A stretch of DNA of 64,000 bases from Leptolyngbya sp. PCC 6406 (GTDB taxonomy: Bacteria; Cyanobacteriota; Cyanobacteriia; Phormidesmidales; Phormidesmidaceae), in contig NZ_KI913949.1 of the NCBI RefSeq assembly GCF_000332095.2, positions 5,008,557-5,072,556 on the forward strand. The letters run 5' to 3'. Shown here piece after piece: positions 35,429-45,573 of the stretch. A model generated the notes under the pieces. The model worked only from the letters and a program-made list of their open reading frames with translations. It ran no database searches and had not been told where the DNA came from. The stretch's first letter is position 1. The number at the start of each line of letters is the position of its first letter. The translations under genes were made by a program, and so were the position numbers.

Positions 35429-35773
35429 ATGTTCATCAGACTAGCGGAACAGCATAGGCGATTCGTTCAAGATCTCGTCATGAACTTGCAGGCTCTGGCC
35501 ACAGTGCTAGAGCGGCGAGGGTATTTGGCGTCCTGCTATACCTGCGGCGGGCAGATGAACAGTGCCTCCTTCATGGTCAGTCTAGGGGACGACCACTTGA
35601 TCCGATTTTTAGTCTCTGACTACGGCATTACCTGGACGGAAATGCGGGATGATCGGGAACTGATGAAGTTAGAAGGGGCTGAGGCCATTAGCCAGCTCCA
35701 AGAGCTAGGCAACTTGGTCAAATATCAGATTAAGCCCTCAGACTATCGCCCCACCGCTGTCCCAACCCGTTAA
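35429..35773 (+). CDS. DUF1815 protein
   Basis: 114 aa, a cyanobacteria-specific family with no known function. Seen: MFIRLAEQHRRFVQDLVMNL, ATVLERRGYLASCYTCGGQM, SFMVSLGDDHLIRFLVSDYG and ITWTEMRDDRELMKLEG. The CYTCGG stretch has two cysteines. Strong ribosome-binding site upstream. Stands alone. Confidence 0.85.
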   Translation: MFIRLAEQHRRFVQDLVMNLQALATVLERRGYLASCYTCGGQMNSASFMVSLGDDHLIRFLVSDYGITWTEMRDDRELMKLEGAEAISQLQELGNLVKYQIKPSDYRPTAVPTR

Positions 35774-36200
35774 CTGGGCACTGGTCACCTCGAACGGCTC
35801 GGGAACTGAGGGTGACCAGTGTTGCTGCTCAGCCAAGCGCTGTTCCCAGTCTATTAAGTAGGTGGACATTAATAAACGTAGTTCTGTCATGGTGCGGAGC
35901 GACTCCAACGGAGTAACGGAGCGAAGCGAAGTCGAGACATCTCAGTCGTTGGCGGAGTCCGAGATTCCTCCTTGCGTCGGAATGACAGCATTTAATTATG
36001 TCCACTCACTTATCATGATATGGGACTTTTGAAAGCAACGACCCGTTGCCCGAAGGCCCATACCTTCGATACAGACATTGATATCGGCTGCCACCAGTTC
36101 GGGGGCGGTGCACAAGCGCGCCTGAAGACACTCATGTTCACTTATGTTTGCCTTGGCACGAATGCCATTGTTCGCGCAAGTGTCTTCTAAACCTTGCCTA
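35774..36200. other. Repeat-rich intergenic stretch
   Basis: No gene. Contains an inverted set of short repeats around GAGCGACTCCAACGGAG, GAGCGAAGCGAAGTCGAGAC and CCTTGCGTCGGAATGACAG (35890-35990), a pattern common in dispersed bacterial repeats. Confidence 0.4.
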
Positions 36201-36487
36201 ACACGACTTGGAAGGTTATGTCTTGAAACAAGCTGAAAAGCTTGCTACGTCGTTGTCTCCATACACACATCCAGTTCCCTGTTCGCGTTAGCGGCTCCCC
36301 TAGGGAGCAACGGAGTCGTTGGCTTTGCCGCCCCAGAGGGGCTAGGGAACGGGCAGAACCCGGTGGTGTGGCTGGCTTTCTCCCTTCGGGAGACACTAAA
36401 GCGTTGGCAAAGCCTGTCTGAAAGACTTACGACTCCGCTCAGCCAGCGGTCAACGGGCTCGATTCTCCGTAACCTTCCAAGTCGTGT
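36201..36487. repeat. Element bounded by a perfect 18-bp inverted repeat (287 bp)
   Basis: ACACGACTTGGAAGGTTA at 36201-36218 and its exact reverse complement at 36470-36487. The 251-bp interior has no convincing gene but holds smaller hairpins (for example CTTTCTCCCTTCGGGAG). Likely a miniature transposable element or a large folded repeat. Confidence 0.7.
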
Positions 36488-36554
36488 GCCCAACGTCAAT
36501 TCGGTATCAGCGCTGTCACCCCGCCGGGAATTCAAAAGTCCCGGCTAACAGGCT

Positions 36555-36660
36555 TATAGCGGTTCTCACTCGGGTTAAGTACAGGCAAGGGGCTTAAGCC
36601 CCTTGTTCCCCGAATTGCCATCAAGTTGAGCTGTACCTCATCCATTAGGGAACCGCTATA
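36555..36660. repeat. TATAGCGG miniature inverted-repeat element (106 bp)
   Basis: Starts TATAGCGGTTCTCACTCGGG and ends CATTAGGGAACCGCTATA. Matches the reverse complement of 24057-24162. Confidence 0.75.
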
Positions 36661-36935
36661 AGTCCATTAAAAATGGACTGGGAGCTGGGCTGGGGATAGA
36701 GGGGCAAGTCCGTTTTAACGGACTTCTGCTATGAGCCAGGGCAATTTATTCCCTGGCGGATGGGCAGCGAAGCTTAAGTCGAACTCAAGTTTGCCCAAGT
36801 CCAGAAGTGGAATTTTCCCGGTGGAGAAACTCCAGATTTCGAGCTGGACTTGGTCTATGCATCGCCAGCCTAGGCCGCTGTCCCCATTAACTAATCGTTA
36901 AAGCTGTACGGATTTGAACAAGTGGCCATAACTTT
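36661..36935. other. Hairpins and non-coding DNA downstream of the AI-2E-type gene
   Basis: Two look-alike hairpins: AGTCCATT-AA-AAATGGACT at about 36661-36679 and AAGTCCGTT-TT-AACGGACTT at about 36705-36724. No gene seen. Either may terminate transcription arriving from one side, but neither has a clear T-run. Confidence 0.45.
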
Positions 36936-38003
36936 TTAAGGCGGTAAACCAGTAGCGGTTGACTTGCCACCCTGTAGTGCCTCCAAGCCAAACAGACTAA
37001 TAATTACCCCAGCAATAGGAACAGATAGAAATAGACCTAGTAGACCCGCAACCCTAGCACCTACTAAAAGCGCAAAAAATAGGACAACTGGGTTCATGTT
37101 GATGGAGCCCTGCATGATACGAGGCATGAGAAGATTTTCCTCAATCTGCTGCATAAATACACAGATTCCAATAATTTGAAAGCTAATCCATAGGCCCTGA
37201 GGGAGGGCGATGAAGGCAATCAAAGCAACTCCCATAGTTGCACCAATACCGGGAATCAAGTCAAACAAACCCGCAATTGTTGCCAGCAGCAAGGCATAGG
37301 GAATCTTGAGGACCACAAAAACAACGAAGCATGACACCGCAAAGAAAATTGACAATAGCAAACGTCCCCAGAAAAATCCCAGAAGATTTATCTTGATGGC
37401 CGTCGTCAATTCCCCTTGCAAAGATATTGGAAAAATATTGATAACAAAATTCCAAATTGGCTCCCCCTCTAACAACATAAAGAAGGTCACAACTGCCACT
37501 AGAATCAAATCAATGATATTACTGATAATACCCTGAACAACAGATAGACCTATATCAATACCAGATAGAATTTGGCCTCGTAGCTCCCCCGTCAACTCCG
37601 TCAAATCCAGTTGAATGTTGAAATCATTTAAAGCAGTATTTAATCTCTCAATCAGGGGAATGATAGCATCCACTATCTCAGGGGACTGAGTGATTAACTG
37701 TTGTCCTTGATTGAGAATGGTTGATCCTAGGGTAGTGATGACACCACTTAAGAAAAGCAAGCCCATTGTGAATGTGATTGTGACCGCCATGCTGCGAGGA
37801 ACGAATCGAGTAATCCAAGTCACTGGATAGTTCAATAGAAAGGCAAGAATGGCAGAAAACGTAAAGATAGTAATTACGGTTTGAAAATAACCTAAAACTT
37901 GAGCTATGACCCATCCCAAGGTAAGCAGTAATAGATACCGAATTAACCTGATAATGCTTAGGCGATGCAAAAAATGAAAAGATGGTTTTCTATTCGTTTT
38001 CAT
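36936..38003 (-). CDS. AI-2E-family (PerM-like) membrane protein
   Basis: 355 aa with about eight hydrophobic helices. Family features: N-terminal LLLLTLGWVIAQVLGYFQTV, a soluble middle part (QQLITQSPEIVDAIIPLIER) and the conserved C-terminal PYALLLATIAGLFDLIPGIG, then NLLMPRIMQGSINMNPVVLF. Members export small solutes or ions; AI-2 export is shown for only a few, so the substrate is unknown. The gene and its neighbour are clearly AT-richer than the rest of the window, suggesting recent acquisition (inference). Confidence 0.88.
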   Translation of the reverse strand: MKTNRKPSFHFLHRLSIIRLIRYLLLLTLGWVIAQVLGYFQTVITIFTFSAILAFLLNYPVTWITRFVPRSMAVTITFTMGLLFLSGVITTLGSTILNQGQQLITQSPEIVDAIIPLIERLNTALNDFNIQLDLTELTGELRGQILSGIDIGLSVVQGIISNIIDLILVAVVTFFMLLEGEPIWNFVINIFPISLQGELTTAIKINLLGFFWGRLLLSIFFAVSCFVVFVVLKIPYALLLATIAGLFDLIPGIGATMGVALIAFIALPQGLWISFQIIGICVFMQQIEENLLMPRIMQGSINMNPVVLFFALLVGARVAGLLGLFLSVPIAGVIISLFGLEALQGGKSTATGLPP

Positions 38004-38219
38004 TTAGGATTCTTGTCTCTCTATACATATCACAATCTCATATCCACAAATCCTGTAGACCAGGTTTGAATTCGGTCACTTCTAACTCTTGCCTTGAGTG
38101 GTAACGTCGTCTCACCTGTTGCTTTTCAAGTCTCCTCTGAACCTGAATTGTTGAATTGCCTCATAGGTGTTATCAATGATTGAAGAAACCCATGGGTTTC
38201 AGGATTTAAGTCCATAGAC

Positions 38220-39047
38220 ATGGATTTGATCAATATACAAGGAGCCATTTTGCCTAAAAAGGGTTGTGCCGATCTCAGCTTCACTCAGGATTGCATAGAT
38301 CCATTTGATCTTGAAAATCCTAATCTCTGGGTGAAAATCGAGCATCTAGGTCGATATCTATTTGCGGCTGATTACCTCCGTGACTACCGTCCAAGGCGAG
38401 TGGCTGACATTGCCTGTGGCATGGGATATGGACTCAATGAACTGGCTAAAATTGCCGATTTTGTTGTTGCAGTTGATCGGAGTTCAGAGGTATTGAAGAT
38501 TGATGATCTCGATTGGAATACGGATAATCATGAGGGTCAGGGTAAAATTGATTTCCATGAACAAGACCTGGAATCTCTACCGTGGTCTCGTCATCTTGTC
38601 AACTCAGATTTGGATGCTATCATTAGTTTTGAAACATTAGAGCATCTAATTGAGCCGGAATTAGTTATTGCTCAATTCTCTCAATCCCTTAATGAAAATG
38701 GCTGGCTAATTTGTTCAGTACCCAATGCACTCCATGAACCTCCAGATCGTATGGGGTTGCCGGTTAATCCTTACCACAAACAACTCTTTAACTTCTCTGA
38801 ATTTCGACGCTTGCTAGATAAACATAGCTTTCAAGTAATTTATCGACTGGGTCAGGCATCGTCAAATATTTTATTCAAACGGGAATCTCAATTATTAAAG
38901 CACCGTTCTATATCCCAGCGGATAGGAGATTTTTCGGAGCTGCATAGCCCAGCAATCATCAGGCATCTGACCTATCTTTTAGCCTATCCAACAGTGTCCA
39001 ATATTGATGGATCATATGCTCTGATTGTTGTGGCTCGAAAGAAGTAA
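38220..39047 (+). CDS. Class I SAM-dependent methyltransferase
   Basis: 275 aa. SAM motif I VADIACGMGYGLNELAKIAD (about 61-80), followed by VVAVDRSSEV, LDAIISFETLEHLIEPELVI and LICSVPNALHEPP. This is a typical methyltransferase_11-like fold. The SFETLEHL block is shared with enzymes acting on sugars, quinones or lipids. The substrate is unknown. It lies in the AT-rich island and is divergent from the AI-2E-type gene, with AT-rich codon choice unlike its surroundings. Confidence 0.85.
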   Translation: MDLINIQGAILPKKGCADLSFTQDCIDPFDLENPNLWVKIEHLGRYLFAADYLRDYRPRRVADIACGMGYGLNELAKIADFVVAVDRSSEVLKIDDLDWNTDNHEGQGKIDFHEQDLESLPWSRHLVNSDLDAIISFETLEHLIEPELVIAQFSQSLNENGWLICSVPNALHEPPDRMGLPVNPYHKQLFNFSEFRRLLDKHSFQVIYRLGQASSNILFKRESQLLKHRSISQRIGDFSELHSPAIIRHLTYLLAYPTVSNIDGSYALIVVARKK

Positions 39048-39207
39048 ATGGATAAAAAAGGAAAGGTATAGGCTAGAAATCAGAACCTAGCTGAAGCTGG
39101 AACACTCTGACTCAGGCTTGCTCTGTAGAGTAGCGCAGGCCGACCCAATCTGCGACAATTGCCCGGAATTGGGCCAATATCGAGTCCTGTGATGCCTGTG
39201 TGTCTCC

Positions 39208-40692
39208 ATGCCCTACTCCCGTCGAGATCTGCTGCGATCGCTGTTGGCCCTGACCCTGGGGGGCACCAGTCTCAGCCTTGCCCCTCCGTTGGTCCAGGCG
39301 CAGACCTTGGGTCCTGCTGGGGGGCATGTCGTGGTGATTGGGGCGGGTCTGGCAGGTCTGGTGGCGGCCTATGAACTTCAGCGGCAAGGTTGGCGGGTGA
39401 CGGTGCTGGAGGCCCGCGATCGCGTTGGCGGTCGAGTGGTGACACTGCGGCAACCCTTTGCCCAGGGCCAATGGGCGGAAGGCGGCGGGGAATACATTGA
39501 CAGTCTCCGGGTTCATACTCAGATGCACCATTACGTGCGGGAATTCGGCCTGCGACTAGAGTCCGTCCATCGTGCTCCCGAACAGGGGCTCTACTATCTG
39601 CAAGCCCAGGGACAACGGCTGCCCCTCAGCGATCGCGCCCTGGATGAGACCTTCGGCCCCGCCCTGCGCCAGGACATTGACCGACTTTGGTCAGATCTGG
39701 ATAATCTCGCTCAGGGCATCACCGATCTGGATCATCCAGAACGGGCTCCCCAGGCCGCTGCACTGGACCAAGTGGTGCTGTCTCGCTGGTTGGATGACCT
39801 GGGGCAGGCTCCCTTGGCGCGGGTGCTGAGTGATCAATATCTGCGGGGAGAGTACGACGATCCGGAGTGGCTGTCGCTGTTTTTTCTAATCCAACAGGCG
39901 GCCCTCTACGATCAGGTGCCGGATCATCGCCTAGAAATGTACCGGATCCAGGGGGGCAATAGCCAATTGCCGGAGGCCATGGCTCGTGCGCTCCAGCATC
40001 CCATTCAATTTAATGCCGCTGTCACCGACATTCGCCAGACGGCCCTCGGAGTGGAGGTCCACCATCAACAGGGTGTGGTCACCGCCGACTATGCCATCAT
40101 TGCCACTCCCCTGCCCCCCCTGCGAACGGTGCGCTTTGAGCCCGCTCTGAGTCCGGTGTTGCAACGTGCGATCGCAGAATTGAACTACGGCTCTCATGTG
40201 AAGGTGATGGGGCAGTTTCGCCATCGTATCTGGCGCGACCAGGGGGTGAGTGGCCCCACCATCACCGACCTCCCCGTTGGTTTTGTCAGTGAGGCGACGG
40301 CCCAGCAACCGGGGAACTGGGGTATTCTCACCGCCTACGTAGCCGGACAGTATGGGCGGCAATTGGTGGCGATGACAGCGGACGATCGCGTCGCCACGGT
40401 GCTGCAACAGATGGAAACCCTCTACCCCGGCTTGCGGGATCAACTCCATACCACCACGACTACCGTCTGGCCCCAGGATCCCTGGGTCGGTGGGTCCTAC
40501 TCCGCCTATGGACCTGGACAGTTCACCACCTTCTGGCCCGCATTCCAGCACCCCTATGGACGACTCTGGTTCGCTGGGGAGCACACCGATCGTTACATCG
40601 GCTACATGGAGGGGGCCGTCCGCAGCGGCCAACGGGTCGCCCAGCAGATTCACCTAGGCGCGACACCATCTAATAGTGTTGGATTGCGGTAA
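39208..40692 (+). CDS. Exported flavin-containing amine oxidase
   Basis: 494 aa. A twin-arginine-type signal: YSRRDLLRSLLALTLGGTSL, cleaved near VQAQ, so it should be exported folded with FAD. FAD-binding motif HVVVIGAGLAGLVAAYELQR (about 36-55) is followed by VLEARDRVGGRV. The C-terminal FAD motif RLWFAGEHTDRYIGYMEGAV is typical of monoamine/L-amino-acid oxidases. Catalyses oxidative deamination; the precise amine is not known. Confidence 0.92.
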   Translation: MPYSRRDLLRSLLALTLGGTSLSLAPPLVQAQTLGPAGGHVVVIGAGLAGLVAAYELQRQGWRVTVLEARDRVGGRVVTLRQPFAQGQWAEGGGEYIDSLRVHTQMHHYVREFGLRLESVHRAPEQGLYYLQAQGQRLPLSDRALDETFGPALRQDIDRLWSDLDNLAQGITDLDHPERAPQAAALDQVVLSRWLDDLGQAPLARVLSDQYLRGEYDDPEWLSLFFLIQQAALYDQVPDHRLEMYRIQGGNSQLPEAMARALQHPIQFNAAVTDIRQTALGVEVHHQQGVVTADYAIIATPLPPLRTVRFEPALSPVLQRAIAELNYGSHVKVMGQFRHRIWRDQGVSGPTITDLPVGFVSEATAQQPGNWGILTAYVAGQYGRQLVAMTADDRVATVLQQMETLYPGLRDQLHTTTTTVWPQDPWVGGSYSAYGPGQFTTFWPAFQHPYGRLWFAGEHTDRYIGYMEGAVRSGQRVAQQIHLGATPSNSVGLR

Positions 40693-40751
40693 ACCCTGGC
40701 TCGGGGGTCAGTCAGGAAGGGTACTCTAGGGGCAGCTAGCCCCTAGACTAT

Positions 40752-41555
40752 GTGCCTGCACCCTTTGATATGAGTGACTTCCCCGCCCCGCCCGCTGCCC
40801 CTACAAGTGCTGAAACTTGGCGGACTGCCTACTATCGTGCTCTGGAATTGGCGGAATTTCGGGGGGGCTTTTTGGTTCGATCAGCCCATGAGCTGCGATC
40901 GCCCTTAAATCAGGTCATCAGTCTACACCAGATGATTTTGGAGGGGCTCTGCGATACCCCGGAGGAGGAGGCAGAGTTTCTGTCCGCCGCCCACGCCGCC
41001 GCCCTGAAACTGCTGGAACAGCTCGATTTTCTGATCTATCTGTCCAAGGTGGAAACGGGGCAGCTGGAACCCCACCTTCAGCCTGTCTCCTTGGCCATGG
41101 TCCTAGACCAAATCAAAACCCTCACCCATCTGCAAGCTGCGAATCGGAACCTACGCCTCGTCATTGAGCCGCCAGATCCCCATATCCAGGTGTGGGCCGA
41201 TCCTAACTGGTTGATCAATGCCCTGGTTACGTTGATGGAAGGTGCGATCGCAAGCTGTCAGCGCGGTACCCTGCACCTCTACACCGCCCCCACCGCCAGC
41301 GACACCCACTACCACCTCTGGCTCGACGACGATCGCCCCGCCGATCTATGGCAGGAGCCAACGCCCCTCGGGGATTGGGAAAAATTTGATCTGGATCGCC
41401 CCCTCCCCCTAGGATTGCGGCACAGTCTAGTAGCAGCTCTGCTAGAAGGGATGGCGGGTCGCTTGGAGCAACTGGAGGTGCCAGAAACCGATACCAGCCC
41501 TAACCATCGCCTGCAATGTACCCTGCCCCGATATCGCAGCGACTCCCAGAGCTGA
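40752..41555 (+). CDS. Histidine-kinase-like protein with degenerate ATPase domain
   Basis: 267 aa (GTG at 40752; ATG at 40770 also possible). HisKA dimerisation domain is present with an intact H box: LVRSAHELRSPLNQVISLHQ (about 42-61). After EQLDFLIYLSKVETGQLE comes a HATPase-like region, but the N box is altered (INALVTLMEGAIASC, no second Asn) and G1 is lost (LWLDDDRPADLW). It may bind or relay phosphate without its own kinase activity (inference). No response regulator is adjacent. Confidence 0.75.
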   Translation: MPAPFDMSDFPAPPAAPTSAETWRTAYYRALELAEFRGGFLVRSAHELRSPLNQVISLHQMILEGLCDTPEEEAEFLSAAHAAALKLLEQLDFLIYLSKVETGQLEPHLQPVSLAMVLDQIKTLTHLQAANRNLRLVIEPPDPHIQVWADPNWLINALVTLMEGAIASCQRGTLHLYTAPTASDTHYHLWLDDDRPADLWQEPTPLGDWEKFDLDRPLPLGLRHSLVAALLEGMAGRLEQLEVPETDTSPNHRLQCTLPRYRSDSQS

Positions 41556-41560
41556 AGTCA

Positions 41561-42046
41561 TTAGCTAGAGAACCGGGTCTTCGCAGAGCGCTCCAGCGTT
41601 GCCAGATCCTGCTCCAGTTCTAGGGGCTGGTTAAAGAGAACCATGGTCGTAGTCTGGTTGGTCTGGAAGCCAATGCGCTCATAGAAAGACTGCTGATGGG
41701 TGGTCATCAAATACACCCGCTCCACCCGACTGACGTGGGGATGGGCCAGCACCGTCTCTACCAGTCGCCGTCCCAAGCCGGCCCCCTGATAATCAGGGTG
41801 GATCACCACATCCCAGATCGTAGCCCGGTAAACCCCATCAGAAGTGGCACGGGAAAAGCCAATCAGGTGATCCCCATCCCAAGCAATGACTACAGGATGG
41901 CTGTGGGTAATAGCCGTGGCCATCGCTTCAGGGGTGCGATCGCAGGCCCAAAACGCAGCCACCTCAAACAATCCTTGCAACTGACTCAACCCATTAGCAT
42001 CCAGGGCCTCCACATAGCGAAACTGAATGTGGCGACAATCCATCAT
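41561..42046 (-). CDS. GNAT-family N-acetyltransferase
   Basis: 161 aa. Acetyl-CoA binding motif A is clear: VVIHPDYQGAGLGRRLVETV (about 88-107), with RVYLMTTHQQSFYERIGFQ following. The acceptor substrate is unknown. The start overlaps the stop of the small upstream gene (ATGA at 42043-42046), so translation is likely coupled. Confidence 0.9.
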   Translation of the reverse strand: MMDCRHIQFRYVEALDANGLSQLQGLFEVAAFWACDRTPEAMATAITHSHPVVIAWDGDHLIGFSRATSDGVYRATIWDVVIHPDYQGAGLGRRLVETVLAHPHVSRVERVYLMTTHQQSFYERIGFQTNQTTTMVLFNQPLELEQDLATLERSAKTRFSS

Positions 42047-42258
42047 GGCGGTAACCCTTCTTCAAAGAAGTCAAGAAAGAACTCAACGGACAGGCATCGC
42101 AGCAAATTGAACTCGGGGTCAATACAGATCCAGCCCCGTTCCCCTGCCCTGAGGGAGACGCAACTGAACCTGTCAGCCCCTGATTCGTCGATGATGTCCT
42201 GATGAGCCCAACCTGAAATCGCCGCTCCGTCGCAGCCTGCGGCCCATAGCCTCCCCAT
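42043..42258 (-). CDS. Small unknown protein coupled to the GNAT gene
   Basis: 71 aa. Reads AAISGWAHQDIIDESGADRF, SCVSLRAGERGWICIDPEFN and LLRCLSVEFFLDFFEEG. Four Cys, no clear metal motif. Its TGA overlaps the ATG of the acetyltransferase, the main evidence for a real gene. No family recognised. Confidence 0.45.
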   Translation of the reverse strand: MGRLWAAGCDGAAISGWAHQDIIDESGADRFSCVSLRAGERGWICIDPEFNLLRCLSVEFFLDFFEEGLPP

Positions 42259-42736
42259 CCTCTGCCTCGTAGTGAAAGGCAGAGCTAGGAAGCCCTAATA
42301 CAAGCCTCAGGCCGTCACAGTCACTGTCGAAATTGATCATCTCCAAGAAACTCTAGAGGACTGCCCAACATCCGGGAGTGGTAGGCGGCTCCAAAAATAC
42401 CGTCAGGCGACAGCCAACTTGGCTGGCCGTACTGAACTGACTTAACAAAAAAATGCATCGAACAATACAATAACACCGTCCCCAGGGTCTCGGGAGCTGA
42501 AAAATCTGTTAGCCAACAGCAAAATCCTGAATTTCCCCCAATTTCCAACCCAATTTCCCTGCGCAAGCCCCCAAAAGATCTCAAAACCCGTCACCCCAAG
42601 GCCCAAGTGGTAGGATCAAAAAGCGCGAATTCAACCTTAGAGCCCCATTAGGTGTGGGAACCGCCCCTTGCCTTGAGGCGGCTCCATTGAATTTACTAGA
42701 AGCATTCCCAGCCCAGTTCTTCCAGTCTCCGGACAC
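42259..42736. other. Intergenic region upstream of secA
   Basis: 478 bp. A minus-strand 87-codon frame (42321-42584) has no family resemblance. Probably the secA promoter and leader. No riboswitch or secM-like gene recognised. Confidence 0.4.
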
Positions 42737-45526
42737 ATGCTAAAAGCCCTCCTTGGTGACCCCAACGCCCGCAAGCTCAAGCGTTATAAGCCTGACGTGG
42801 TGGAAATCAACCTGCTGGAAGAAGACATCCAGCCCCTGTCAGACGCCGACCTAGTTGCCAAAACGGGTGAATTTAAGCAGCGCATCGAAAAGGGAGAGAC
42901 CCTAGACGACCTGTTGCCAGAAGCCTTCGCCGTGGTGCGTGAAGCCTCCAAGCGAGTCCTGGGGATGCGCCACTTTGACGTACAGCTCACCGGGGGCATG
43001 GTGCTCCACGATGGGCAAATCGCTGAGATGAAGACCGGGGAGGGCAAAACCCTCGTAGCCACCCTGCCCGCCTACCTCAATGCCCTCAGCGGCAAAGGGG
43101 TCCACATCGTCACGGTAAACGACTACCTGGCCCGCCGGGACGCGGAGTGGATGGGACAAATCCACCGCTTTCTGGGACTGGAGGTGGGTCTGATTCAGCA
43201 GGGTATGAGCCCGACAGATCGCAAAAAGAACTACGCCTGCGACATCACCTACGGCACCAACAGTGAATTTGGCTTCGACTATCTGCGAGACAACATGGCC
43301 ACCGCCATCGGCGATGTGGTGCAGCGCCCCTTCAACTTCTGCATCATTGACGAGGTAGATTCCATCCTCATTGACGAGGCCCGCACCCCCCTGATCATCT
43401 CCGGTCAGATCGAGCGACCGGGGGAAAAGTACACCCAGGCAGCGGATATTGCCCGCCAACTTAATGGGGAAGACCACTACGAAGTGGATGAAAAGGCCCG
43501 CAATGTGCTGCTGACAGACGAGGGCTTTATTCAGGCGGAGCAACTCCTGGGGGTGCAGGATCTCTTTGATCCCCAAGATCCCTGGGCGCACTATATCTTC
43601 AATGCGATCAAGGCTAAGGAACTTTTCATCAAGGATGTGAACTACATCGTTCGCAATAACGAAGTGGTGATTGTGGATGAGTTCACCGGGCGGGTCATGC
43701 CCGGTCGGCGCTGGAGCGATGGCCTGCACCAAGCCATTGAGGCTAAGGAGCATGTGGAAATCCAGCCAGAGACCCAAACCCTCGCCAGCATCACCTACCA
43801 AAACTTTTTCCTGCTATATCCCAAGCTGTCGGGGATGACGGGTACCGCCAAAACCGAGGAGCCGGAGTTCGAGAAAATCTATGAACTCGAAGTGACGGTC
43901 ATCGATACCAACCGCACTTCTAGACGGCGGGATGTGGCCGATGTCGTCTACAAGACCGAAGAGGCCAAGTGGCAGGCGGTGGCAGGAGAGTGCGCCGAAA
44001 TGCACCAAACTGGGCGTCCGGTGCTGGTGGGTACCACCAGTGTGGAGAAGTCGGAGTTGCTCTCGGGATTGCTCAAGGCGCTCAATATCCCCCACAATCT
44101 GCTCAATGCCAAGCCGGAAAATGTGGAACGGGAGGCGGAAATCGTGGCCCAGGCGGGGCGGAGTGGGGCCGTCACCATCGCCACCAACATGGCGGGGCGG
44201 GGCACCGACATCATCCTCGGTGGGAATGCCGACTACATGGCCCGTCTCAAGGTGCGGGAATACTTGATGCCCCGCATCGTCAAGCCTGAGGATGAGGATG
44301 AGTTTGGGGTGAAGTCGGTGGCGGGGGTCCGGGGTCGCAACCGTCCCCAGGGCTTTGGCTCTGACAAAAAGGTGAAAACCTGGAAGGCATCCCCCGATAT
44401 CTTCCCCACGGAGCTGTCCCAGGAAGCGGAACTGGCCCTGAAAGAAATGGTGGACCTGGCGGTGACCACCTATGGGGAGCGCAGTCTGGAGGAACTGGAG
44501 GCGGAGGATAAAGTTGCGATCGCAGCAGAAAAAGCCCCCACCAGCGACCCCGTCATCGCCAAGCTACGGGAAGTTTACAACCGGGTCCGTAAAGAGTACG
44601 AAACCTTGACCGATGCCGAACACGAGCGTGTGATCAGCCTCGGCGGTCTCCATGTCATCGGCACCGAACGCCACGAATCGCGCCGGGTAGACAACCAACT
44701 GCGGGGCCGCGCCGGACGCCAAGGCGACCCCGGCTCCACCCGCTTTTTCCTCAGCCTGCAAGACAACCTGCTGCGGATCTTTGGCGGCGATCGCGTGGCG
44801 GGCTTGATGAACGCCTTCCGCGTAGAAGAGGACATGCCCATTGAGTCAGGGATGCTCACCCGCTCCCTAGAGGGGGCACAGAAAAAGGTCGAAACCTACT
44901 ACTACGACATCCGCAAACAGGTCTTTGAATACGACGAGGTGATGAACAATCAGCGCCGCGCCATCTACGCCGAGCGACGACGGGTACTAGAGGGCGAGGG
45001 TCTGAAGGAACTGGTGATCAAGTACGCCGAGCAGACCATGGATGACATCGTAGAAGCCTATGTCAATCCAGAACTGCCCTCCGAGGAATGGAAACTGCCA
45101 GACATGGTGGGCAAGGTCAAGGAGTTTGTCTACCTGTTGGAAGATGTGGAGCCAGAGCACCTAGAAAACCTGTCCATCGGGGAGATCAAAACTTTCCTCC
45201 ATGAGCAGGTTCGGATTGCCTACGACCTGAAGGAAGCCCAGGTAGACCACATGAAAGCCGGTCTGATGCGAGATGCAGAGCGATTCTTCATCCTCCAGCA
45301 GATCGACACCCTCTGGCGCGAACACCTCCAGCAGATGGACTCCCTGCGGGAAACGGTGGGGCTACGGGGCTATGGCCAAAAGGATCCTCTAATTGAGTAC
45401 AAGAGCGAAGGCTACGAGGTCTTCCTGGACATGATGACGGGCATCCGCCGCAATGTGGTCTACACCCTGTTCCAGTTCCAGCCCCAACCCCAACCCCAGG
45501 TAAAGACCTCCCAAGAGGTCGGCTAG
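42737..45526 (+). CDS. secA: Preprotein translocase ATPase SecA
   Basis: 929 aa. Motor of the Sec pathway; pushes unfolded proteins through SecYEG in plasma and thylakoid membranes. Seen: Walker [21 protein letters not shown] (about 99-118), [20 protein letters not shown] (DEAD box), [31 protein letters not shown] and [14 protein letters not shown]. The C-terminus ends in a Gln/Pro tail ([15 protein letters not shown]) without the Cys zinc motif, normal for cyanobacteria. Confidence 0.98.
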   Translation: MLKALLGDPNARKLKRYKPDVVEINLLEEDIQPLSDADLVAKTGEFKQRIEKGETLDDLLPEAFAVVREASKRVLGMRHFDVQLTGGMVLHDGQIAEMKTGEGKTLVATLPAYLNALSGKGVHIVTVNDYLARRDAEWMGQIHRFLGLEVGLIQQGMSPTDRKKNYACDITYGTNSEFGFDYLRDNMATAIGDVVQRPFNFCIIDEVDSILIDEARTPLIISGQIERPGEKYTQAADIARQLNGEDHYEVDEKARNVLLTDEGFIQAEQLLGVQDLFDPQDPWAHYIFNAIKAKELFIKDVNYIVRNNEVVIVDEFTGRVMPGRRWSDGLHQAIEAKEHVEIQPETQTLASITYQNFFLLYPKLSGMTGTAKTEEPEFEKIYELEVTVIDTNRTSRRRDVADVVYKTEEAKWQAVAGECAEMHQTGRPVLVGTTSVEKSELLSGLLKALNIPHNLLNAKPENVEREAEIVAQAGRSGAVTIATNMAGRGTDIILGGNADYMARLKVREYLMPRIVKPEDEDEFGVKSVAGVRGRNRPQGFGSDKKVKTWKASPDIFPTELSQEAELALKEMVDLAVTTYGERSLEELEAEDKVAIAAEKAPTSDPVIAKLREVYNRVRKEYETLTDAEHERVISLGGLHVIGTERHESRRVDNQLRGRAGRQGDPGSTRFFLSLQDNLLRIFGGDRVAGLMNAFRVEEDMPIESGMLTRSLEGAQKKVETYYYDIRKQVFEYDEVMNNQRRAIYAERRRVLEGEGLKELVIKYAEQTMDDIVEAYVNPELPSEEWKLPDMVGKVKEFVYLLEDVEPEHLENLSIGEIKTFLHEQVRIAYDLKEAQVDHMKAGLMRDAERFFILQQIDTLWREHLQQMDSLRETVGLRGYGQKDPLIEYKSEGYEVFLDMMTGIRRNVVYTLFQFQPQPQPQVKTSQEVG

Positions 45527-45573
45527 CATCACCTCATTTGCTTCCTCCCTAGTGCTCTGTCAAGCCTCAATTT

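Noticed and set aside
36245..36548. Open frames inside the 18-bp inverted-repeat element
   Set aside because: Both strands are open only because of the palindromic GC-rich interior. No transposase motif on either.
42321..42584. 87-codon minus-strand frame upstream of secA
   Set aside because: No family likeness and no translation signal that I could see. More likely part of the secA leader region.
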